DNA of 28,052 nt from a virus. The stretch is from IMG/VR virus record IMGVR_UViG_3300037264_007788, positions 1 to 28,052 of that record; one strand, written 5' to 3'. The position numbers and the translations under genes were made by a program. A model generated the notes under the pieces. The model had not been told where the DNA came from. It did no database searches and saw only the letters and a program-made list of their open reading frames with translations. Below, in pieces: positions 23,202 through 28,052 of the stretch. The number at the start of each line of letters is the position of its first letter. The stretch's first letter is position 1.

Positions 23202-24935
23202 TTAGTATTGCATGTAATGCTTCGCGGCGTCGCGGGCGGTCCGCAGGAGCTTCGAGATGCGGCGCTGCGCGTCGGCGCGGACGTCGCGGGCTTCGACGAT
23301 ACGGATGCCGAGCGGGTCGTGCGCCGACAGCGTCGGCGTCGACACGCGGACGACGTAGTTCTCCTCGCGCGTCCGGAGGGCGAGGAGGAGGGCGATGACG
23401 CGGTCGTCGTGGCCGGCTTCGGCTTCGTAGCGGCCGTCGTCCGTCTTCGTGAAGTGTTTCAGCTCGTCGATCAGCCCCTCTTCGTAGAGCGTGACGAGGC
23501 CGCGGTTGATGGCGCGCTGCCCCGCTTCGATGAGGAGCGGCCTCGACCAGGCGTTCGTTTCCCAGCCGTAGAGGCGCGTCGGGCCCGGCTTCGCCCGGTC
23601 GGGTTTGCCGCGCCAGCGGTGGAGGTTCGGGTACATGGTGTGGCGGATGAGGACGTCCTGGACGGCGTGGCCCTGCGGGTAGACTTCGATGTTCAGCATG
23701 GCGTTGTTGTACGTGCGGCCGACGGCGTTCAGGAGGAGGGCGAAGTCGTACGGCTGGATGTGGCCGTGGATCGAGGCGACCTGCGTGAGCGTCGCCATGT
23801 CGAGGACCTGCGCGGCGGCGTAGTCGCCGAGGTGCCCACCGTCGACGCTCGTGCGCGCCTCGGCCGTGTCGGCGCCGATCGCGTACTGGGCGCCGGGGAC
23901 GGGCAAATGCCAGACGCGGACTTCGCCGCGCTCGCTCTCGACGAGCGTCTTGTCGCCTTGGAGCGTCCAGCGCTCCGTCGGCGCGCGCTGGTCCTTCCGC
24001 ATCGCGAGCAGTTTGAGGTCGTCGAACGCGGGGTTGCCCTTGGAGATGAAGGCTTCGTCCGGCGAGGACGGGTACTCCTGCTTGAAGAGGTCCTTCGAGC
24101 CCTGGGTGCGCGTCATGATCGTCGCGCGGCGCCAAGCGAGCTGTTCCCCGTCGAGGCCGTACGTCGCGACCAAAATTTTCTCTTCCTCGGTCCAGTCGTC
24201 CGGGGCGAGACCCGGCGACCGGCGGTACTCCGGAATCGTGAACCACGGAATGAAGATCGGGGTCAGGTCCGACTCGCCGCGGATCGCGCGGTTCCATTCG
24301 TCGTAGAACATCCGCCCCTGGCCGACGAGGCCGTTGGCGGTCGACTCGAGGACCCAGATCGTGTCCGGCAAGTCGGGCATGGCCTGGAAGAGGCCGGTCA
24401 GGATTTCCGGGTGCGGCCAGAAGGCGACTTCGGAGCAGTGCACGCAGGTCTGCGTCGTGCCGCGGCCCTTGGCGGCGATGCCGGCGGAGATGACGCGGTA
24501 GCGAGAGGTGCCGTCGGGGAACGGGAATTCGAGTTCTTTGATCTTCGACGGCCGCATCTTCGGGAGCGGGAGGTAGTCGTAGAAGAGCTTCGACTTGCCG
24601 AAGAGGTCGCCGCTCGTGTCCAGGTCCTGCGCGATGACGAGAGAGTTCGTGCCCGGCGACTCCAGCGTGCGGATGAACGTGAGCGCCTGGAAAAATGTGG
24701 ACGCGTACACTTGACGGCCCTTCAAGACGATGTACCAGAGCTTGCGGCCGGCGTCGAGGTCGGGGGCGATCGTGCGCCACAGGATTTCCTGCGACGGGCG
24801 GAAGCGCATCGGGATGATACGGCCGGACTTGGAGCGGATGCGGAGCGCTTCCATCGCGCGGCGATACCGCGCGGAGCGCGTCGCGACCGCCGGCGACGTC
24901 GGGGTGTGCGTCGCCGCGACCGAGGCGGTCGTCAC
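23202..24935 (-). CDS. terminase large subunit (577 aa)
   Basis: This is the DNA-packaging motor: ATPase plus headful nuclease. The ATPase has a Walker A-like LKGRQVYAST (71-80) with Tyr where Gly is usual, a Walker B-type IWVLESTANG (193-202), and a coupling region after it. The nuclease (RNase H fold) has GADTAEA (354-360), a LNIEV acidic strand near 417, and a GHDDRV element (508-513). The start is uncertain: I take the GTG at 24935, four bases after the preceding TGA. A further GTG at 24971 would overlap the zinc gene by 32 bases, and an ATG lies at 24854. It lies upstream of the capsid-building genes. Confidence 0.9.
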   Translation of the reverse strand: MTTASVAATHTPTSPAVATRSARYRRAMEALRIRSKSGRIIPMRFRPSQEILWRTIAPDLDAGRKLWYIVLKGRQVYASTFFQALTFIRTLESPGTNSLVIAQDLDTSGDLFGKSKLFYDYLPLPKMRPSKIKELEFPFPDGTSRYRVISAGIAAKGRGTTQTCVHCSEVAFWPHPEILTGLFQAMPDLPDTIWVLESTANGLVGQGRMFYDEWNRAIRGESDLTPIFIPWFTIPEYRRSPGLAPDDWTEEEKILVATYGLDGEQLAWRRATIMTRTQGSKDLFKQEYPSSPDEAFISKGNPAFDDLKLLAMRKDQRAPTERWTLQGDKTLVESERGEVRVWHLPVPGAQYAIGADTAEARTSVDGGHLGDYAAAQVLDMATLTQVASIHGHIQPYDFALLLNAVGRTYNNAMLNIEVYPQGHAVQDVLIRHTMYPNLHRWRGKPDRAKPGPTRLYGWETNAWSRPLLIEAGQRAINRGLVTLYEEGLIDELKHFTKTDDGRYEAEAGHDDRVIALLLALRTREENYVVRVSTPTLSAHDPLGIRIVEARDVRADAQRRISKLLRTARDAAKHYMQY

Positions 24936-24939
24936 GGGC

Positions 24940-25092
24940 TCAGTCCGACAGCGCGCATGCAAGATTTGCACATTTGAACGCCGGGTAGCCCTGCGGCGAG
25001 TCGCCGACGCGCACCATCGGCTCGCCGCACGCGGTACACGGCGGCATCGGCTGGCCGGGGAGCCAGTTACGCTGGCTCGTCTGCGCCGGCAT
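24940..25092 (-). CDS. small zinc-finger protein upstream of terminase (50 aa)
   Basis: The ATG lies two bases after the preceding stop (TAAcgATG). The 50-residue product has CTAC (18-21... region PPCTACGEPM) and a C-terminal CANLAC, four cysteines in zinc-finger spacing, with little else. Its position immediately before the terminase is where a small terminase subunit is often found, but it is too short and lacks a helix-turn-helix. Function unknown. Confidence 0.65.
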   Translation of the reverse strand: MPAQTSQRNWLPGQPMPPCTACGEPMVRVGDSPQGYPAFKCANLACALSD

Positions 25093-25094
25093 CG

Positions 25095-25301
25095 TTACCC
25101 GGAGCCGCTGTCGCGGGCAGTGCCGACGCCGCGGTAGGGCGTCGCGTTCGTCTCCTGGCACTCGGGACCGGCGACCGGCGCGTTCGCCGTGTCGTTGCCG
25201 TGCGTGGTGTCGCGCCAGCCGATGTAATGCATGAGCTTCGCCGTGTGCGTCGTGCCGCTGAACGGGGTCTGCTTAGCGACGCGCGTCGGGGCCTTCGCCA
25301 T
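25095..25301 (-). CDS. small polar protein (68 aa)
   Basis: The ATG at 25301 follows AGGAGG six bases upstream and lies inside the 3' end of the preceding gene, which it overlaps by 29 bases. The 68 residues are polar, with Gly, Thr and Asn rich parts (for example GWRDTTHGNDTANAPVAG), and a single cysteine. The strong ribosome binding site supports it. A longer in-frame extension upstream is a shadow of the neighbouring gene. Function unknown. Confidence 0.65.
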   Translation of the reverse strand: MAKAPTRVAKQTPFSGTTHTAKLMHYIGWRDTTHGNDTANAPVAGPECQETNATPYRGVGTARDSGSG

Positions 25302-25692
25302 CGTGTGCCTCCTCGTCGTCCTCGGTATCTTGGGGGAGCGCCGCGGGCACGAGCGCGCTGGTCGCGCCGACCTGGGCGGATGGGGCGTCTTCGCGCTCGC
25401 CGCGCAGGTAGCTCTGGAACCAGGCGTAGGCGTCCTGGTCGCTGTGCGCGCGGGACTTGTCCGACGCCATTTCGCTGAACAGCGCGTGGCGGTCGCAGTC
25501 GATCGCGAGCTTGATAATGAGGGCCGGCGGCATGTCGCTCTTGAAGAGCTCGTAGCGCTCGAGGAGGACGTCGCGCGCGGCGGACCAGCCGACGGCGCGG
25601 CCTTCCTCGCGCAGGATGTCGACGAGGTGCGCGAGCTTGCCGACGCGGCGCGGCAGGACGGCGGCGCGGTCGTGGCCGTTCGGCTCAGCCAC
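25273..25692 (-). CDS. helical protein upstream of terminase, possible small-terminase analogue (139 aa)
   Basis: The start is the GTG 25692, six bases after GAGG, overlapping the previous gene by eight bases. The 139-residue product has an amphipathic helical core (VGKLAHLVDILREEGRAVGW, later ALIIKLAIDCDRHALFSEMA) and a very acidic C-terminus (DTEDDEEAHDGEG). Position and an acidic tail would suit a DNA-packaging accessory or small terminase, but I see no helix-turn-helix signature. Treat the role as undetermined. Confidence 0.7.
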   Translation of the reverse strand: MAEPNGHDRAAVLPRRVGKLAHLVDILREEGRAVGWSAARDVLLERYELFKSDMPPALIIKLAIDCDRHALFSEMASDKSRAHSDQDAYAWFQSYLRGEREDAPSAQVGATSALVPAALPQDTEDDEEAHDGEGPDARR

Positions 25693-25870
25693 GGAGCGCC
25701 TCTAACAGGGCCGCTTCGTCGTCGGTCGCGCCGCGCTGGAGCCACGCGCACCGTCCGATCTCGCTCAGACGCGCGTAAAGCGGCGACGGCTCGAACACGC
25801 TATCCACGAGCGTCGCCGTATACGAACGCGTTAGCGCGTCAAGTGCCGCGTTCATCCGCTCGCTAACCAT
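25685..25870 (-). CDS. small helical protein (61 aa)
   Basis: The 61-residue product starts at ATG 25870, overlapping the membrane-protein gene by eight bases, and overlaps the next gene by eight. It is amphipathic and helical (RMNAALDALTRSYTATLVDS, DDEAALLEALRG) with one cysteine. No known motif. The consistent overlaps and codon use like its neighbours argue that it is real. Function unknown. Confidence 0.65.
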   Translation of the reverse strand: MVSERMNAALDALTRSYTATLVDSVFEPSPLYARLSEIGRCAWLQRGATDDEAALLEALRG

Positions 25871-26126
25871 GCACGCGCTCCCGCACGGACCGCTTCGCCT
25901 GCAACAACTTCTCGCGCGCGGCGATCTCTTCGTCGCTGAGCGACATGACGCGCTCCCGGTTCAGCAAGCTCAACGCCTCCGTGACCTGGCGGGCGAGCGC
26001 CTGCATGTCCGTCCGCATGGTCTTCCACGGCTTGTAGACGTACGTCCAGATGACGAAGGCCGTGACGGCGACCGTCACCACCCAGAGGGTCAGCGCCACC
26101 CCCACCAGCACCGCCAGTAGCGTCAC
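25863..26126 (-). CDS. one-helix membrane protein with charged coiled-coil tail (87 aa)
   Basis: The GTG at 26126 has a strong GGGAGGGG site and overlaps the preceding stop as GTGA. A hydrophobic segment at about residues 3-30 (LAVLVGVALTLWVVTVAVTA) is followed by a charged helix to the C-terminus (DMQALARQVTEALSLLNRER). The topology fits a holin- or inner-membrane-spanin-like protein. No endolysin is visible in the window, so a lysis role is unproven. Confidence 0.7.
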   Translation of the reverse strand: MTLLAVLVGVALTLWVVTVAVTAFVIWTYVYKPWKTMRTDMQALARQVTEALSLLNRERVMSLSDEEIAAREKLLQAKRSVRERVHG

Positions 26127-26875
26127 GCGTCCCCTCCCTGTTGGGCTGAGGCTACGGGGGCCGCGGCGGCCCTGTCAATCTTTTTCCGGTGATACGGCCG
26201 CTTGCCCGACCCGAAGTTGACGCGCACCCACATGCGGAACTGCGCGTATCCATGATGGGTATTGTACGTGGCGACGCGCGCGGCGACGCCGGCCGGGCCG
26301 AGCACGCGGGCGGCGTGCGGCGCCACCTCGGCGAACACGGCGGCGCGGCGCGCCAGCCCCGCGGCGGCACGGCGTGCGTTACTGGTCTCCCACGGGCGGT
26401 GCGTCCCTGCGCGCATGCGCGCCCATATCTGGAGGAGGCCGCGCCGCTTGTACACCATATAGTTGTGGTACTTGCGCTGCGCGAAGTCGGTGTGCGGCAG
26501 CGCCTTGTAACAGATCGGGCACGCGCCGTGCGAGCGCGTGTCGGCGCGCCAGTTCACGCCGCGCAACCGCCCGCCGTACTTGCGCCCCTCGCGCCGCGGC
26601 CGCACGAGCGCGACACCGCGCGTGAGCTCGACCGTCTCGAGGCCGGTGCGCGCCCAGCGCCGGCGCAGCTTGTCGAGCGCCGCCAGCTCGCGCCGGAAGC
26701 GCCGCACCTCGTCGGCCGTCAGCTCCGGGAAGCGGCGCGGCAATTCCCGCGCCAGCGCGCGGACATCAAAGTCCACACCAGGAGGTTGGCGTGAGAGACC
26801 ACACGCGGGGTCTCCGTCCGGATAGATACCCTGCCCGGGGTGGGGGGACCCAGAGGACACGTCACCGTCTTTCAT
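26123..26875 (-). CDS. Arg-rich protein with CPIC motif (250 aa)
   Basis: I place the start at ATG 26875. It overlaps a short ORF as ATGA, and an in-frame GTG at 27010 is an alternative. The N-terminus is polar. Residues about 37-75 are helical (VRALARELPRRFPELTADEV). A basic region then holds ACPICYKALPH (near 137), followed by KYHNYMVYKRRGLLQIWARM, a strongly basic helix. The Cys pair could be half of a zinc site, and the charge suggests nucleic-acid binding. Family not recognised. Confidence 0.65.
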   Translation of the reverse strand: MKDGDVSSGSPHPGQGIYPDGDPACGLSRQPPGVDFDVRALARELPRRFPELTADEVRRFRRELAALDKLRRRWARTGLETVELTRGVALVRPRREGRKYGGRLRGVNWRADTRSHGACPICYKALPHTDFAQRKYHNYMVYKRRGLLQIWARMRAGTHRPWETSNARRAAAGLARRAAVFAEVAPHAARVLGPAGVAARVATYNTHHGYAQFRMWVRVNFGSGKRPYHRKKIDRAAAAPVASAQQGGDA

Positions 26876-27102
26876 TGTGTCAGGGCCACCCCACCCCCAC
26901 CCCGCCGCGACGGAATCCGCTGGTGACACAGCGCCTCCGACAAAGAGATGCCCCACCGACAGCCACGGGCGCAGCCGCCGGCAGGGCACTGGACCTGGGA
27001 GGGCACCCACGGTCGCTGATCCGCCGATGGGCGCGGCGGACCACGCTCCCGACCGTAGCGCCGCGCCGCCGCGCTGTCAAGGCTTTCGTGTACGCGCGTC
27101 AC
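26872..27102 (-). CDS. possible small Cys-containing protein (76 aa)
   Basis: A GTG-started frame fills the otherwise empty 200 bases between the methyltransferase and the Arg-rich gene. It overlaps the former's 3' end and ends in ATGA with the latter. The middle has QCPAGGCARGCRWG and later LCHQR, a possible zinc-ligand set. The ribosome binding site is weak (GGAG twelve bases upstream), and the Arg-rich composition could be chance in GC-rich DNA. Tentative. Confidence 0.35.
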   Translation of the reverse strand: MTRVHESLDSAAARRYGRERGPPRPSADQRPWVPSQVQCPAGGCARGCRWGISLSEALCHQRIPSRRGGGGVALTQ

Positions 27103-27547
27103 CCCCGGTCGGTCTCCACACGACGATCACGCTCGGGAAGAACCCCGAGGCCCGATAGGGGCCGTCGGTCAAAAACCGTACGCGGCCTCTGATATAGCGC
27201 ACCTCAGCGCGGCACGCGACGACGTCGTCATGCCACCACGCGAGATCGGTCGACGCCGGGAGGAGCCCCACAACGAGCGCGCCGTGCGCCACGGCCTCGC
27301 GCGCTTTTCGCGTCCACGCGTAGAGTGCCTTCCCATACGGCGGGTTGAGAAAGACCCGCTCGGTGCCCCAGTCTTGACGAAGTCCGTCGTCCGCTTCCGT
27401 GAAATAGCGCGGCACCTTGGCGGTCGCCGCCGTCGCGCACGGATCGAGCGTGAAGGCAAACTCGGCGTGGAGCGGGTCAAACACCTCCGGTGGCGTGGCC
27501 CACTCCCGCCCGTTGCCGTTGTACCGCCCGTTGTTTCGCGCGGTCAT
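27077..27547 (-). CDS. phage-type DNA N6-adenine methyltransferase (Dam family, 156 aa)
   Basis: The protein matches the small phage Dam family (DNA N-6-adenine-methyltransferase). It has the N-terminal EWATPPEVFDPL (15-26), TLDPCA (33-38), YFTEADDGLRQDWG (48-61), and the catalytic VFLNPPYGK (65-73). I choose the ATG at 27547; an in-frame TTG at 27620-27622 extends 25 residues but lacks a ribosome binding site. It transfers a methyl group from SAM to adenine in DNA. No restriction nuclease is adjacent, so protection of phage DNA or gene regulation is likely. It is first in the leftward array. Confidence 0.9.
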   Translation of the reverse strand: MTARNNGRYNGNGREWATPPEVFDPLHAEFAFTLDPCATAATAKVPRYFTEADDGLRQDWGTERVFLNPPYGKALYAWTRKAREAVAHGALVVGLLPASTDLAWWHDDVVACRAEVRYIRGRVRFLTDGPYRASGFFPSVIVVWRPTGGDARTRKP

Positions 27548-28012
27548 CCCGTTGACGACCGCTGCTCTCGTCGATCTACCGATGGTCGTTCCGCGCTGCA
27601 CGCACTGAGTGTAACATGCCAAGCCGGAGGGCGTCGAGGACGGAAAACATCAATGATTCTGCGTACTTAGCACCATTTACGTTGGAATTGGGCCAAAAAT
27701 TTCTACAAATCCATCCGGGGTTTGGCGCCGCGACGCGGCGACCGGGCCGGGGGTGCTCGCCACTTTCGCCTCGCGCGCGTCTTTTGGCGAGCTCGGCCCG
27801 GCACGGACCGTGCACGACGGGCGCGGGCGCCGGGTGATCCTTCTTCCCGCCCTTGATTCACCCTCCCTCGCGCACGTCGCGGCGCACGGCGCGTGACGCG
27901 TGCGGCGTCCGGCCGCGCACGGAGGAGCAACATCCGTATCCGGCGGCGCGCCGGAGCGGAAGGTGACGGCGGCGATGCGGCGAACGGCGGCACAACGACG
28001 GAGGACGGCGAC
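27548..28012. promoter_or_regulatory. divergent intergenic control region
   Basis: About 465 bases lack a credible gene. The leftward array starts on one side and a rightward gene on the other. The stretch 27640-27712 is strikingly AT-rich for this genome. Rightward, ttggaa (27682-27687) and tacaaa (27704-27709) are 16 bases apart, resembling -35/-10 boxes. Leftward, an extended -10-like TGTTACACT (27616-27608) lies about 60 bases before the methyltransferase ATG, without a -35. The rest is GC-rich with the palindrome noted separately. Promoter calls are tentative. Confidence 0.45.
27801..27813. repeat. 13-bp palindrome in the divergent region
   Basis: gcacgg-a-ccgtgc is a perfect inverted repeat with one central base, downstream of the putative rightward promoter and before the rightward gene. 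It has the look of a dimeric repressor operator half-site pair, although in GC-rich DNA a chance occurrence is possible. Confidence 0.35.
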
Positions 28013-28052
28013 ATGGCAACGCGACTGACCGACCCGGTAGACCGCATGGCAT
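28013..28052 (+). CDS. start of a rightward gene (truncated by window end)
   Basis: An ATG at 28013 follows a consensus GGAGG (28000-28004) eight bases upstream. The 13 visible codons read MATRLTDPVDRMA. It is the only credible plus-strand gene in the window and runs divergently from the leftward late array. The product cannot be identified from this fragment. Opposite orientation suggests an early or regulatory module beyond the right edge. Confidence 0.6.
   Translation, partial: MATRLTDPVDRMA

Noticed and set aside
23176-24780. 534-residue minus-strand frame overlapping the terminase
   Set aside because: It is a second reading frame of the same strand, Arg/Pro/His-rich, and lacks the terminase motifs that the annotated frame has.
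23208-24977. 589-residue open frame on the plus strand
   Set aside because: It is antisense to the terminase, which has all motor and nuclease motifs; the mirror product is repetitive Arg/Val/Glu.
26791-27192. plus-strand ORF (133 aa) preceded by AGGAGG
   Set aside because: The consensus site looks coincidental; the product is Arg/Pro/Thr-rich with no domain, and the minus-strand genes fit the packed array better.
27616-27837. plus-strand ORF (73 aa) in the divergent region
   Set aside because: No ribosome binding site, and it crosses the AT-rich putative promoter patch; codon use is unlike the real genes.
27858-28052. minus-strand open frames at the right edge
   Set aside because: They are Arg-rich without motifs and overlap the well-supported rightward start at 28013.

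Overview
The window is a high-GC segment of a tailed double-stranded DNA phage or prophage, probably podovirus-like. Packaging, portal, scaffold, capsid, adaptor, tail-hub and internal-virion genes lie on one strand in standard head-to-tail order. The portal and hub look P22-like, and there is no long-tail tube, sheath or classical tape measure. Nothing in the sequence fixes the host. Starts are mostly preceded by AGGAGG-type ribosome binding sites, so a bacterial host is likely. No integrase, bacterial housekeeping gene, tRNA or CRISPR array was seen, and the window ends inside genes on both sides.

Layout, read leftward from the right end. At about 27.55-28.01 kb is a non-coding, partly AT-rich divergent region. 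A rightward gene starts at 28013 and leaves the window. Everything else is on the minus strand. Positions 27.5-24.9 kb hold a Dam-type adenine methyltransferase and a packed run of small genes of mostly unknown function. The large terminase is at 24.9-23.2 kb, followed by four or five small genes (beta-rich and zinc-binding) and then the portal (21.7-19.9 kb). Next come five small genes, the scaffold (18.3-17.5 kb), the major capsid protein (17.4-16.5 kb) and a decoration-like protein. A two-gene enzyme cassette follows (a class I SAM methyltransferase and a Rossmann-like putative glycosyltransferase, 15.9-14.5 kb). Then come an appendage-like protein, an adaptor, a one-helix membrane protein and the tail hub (12.7-11.1 kb). 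Positions 11.1-3.7 kb hold a beta-rich protein, five Gly/Ala/Pro-rich probable internal virion proteins and a 779-residue internal protein. The last stretch has small beta-rich and zinc-binding proteins, then a kelch-repeat beta-propeller of at least 624 residues that runs off the left edge.

The genes look like one late transcription unit. Most junctions are a few bases apart or overlap as ATGA, GTGA, TGATG or TAATG, which implies translational coupling. The least ordinary features are: a methyltransferase plus glycosyltransferase-like pair inserted among head genes; a kelch propeller at the end of the virion module; at least seven unrelated-looking small Cys-rich (probable zinc) proteins scattered between structural genes; and a likely frame change inside the gene just before the portal. 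Functions of most small proteins cannot be assigned from sequence alone.
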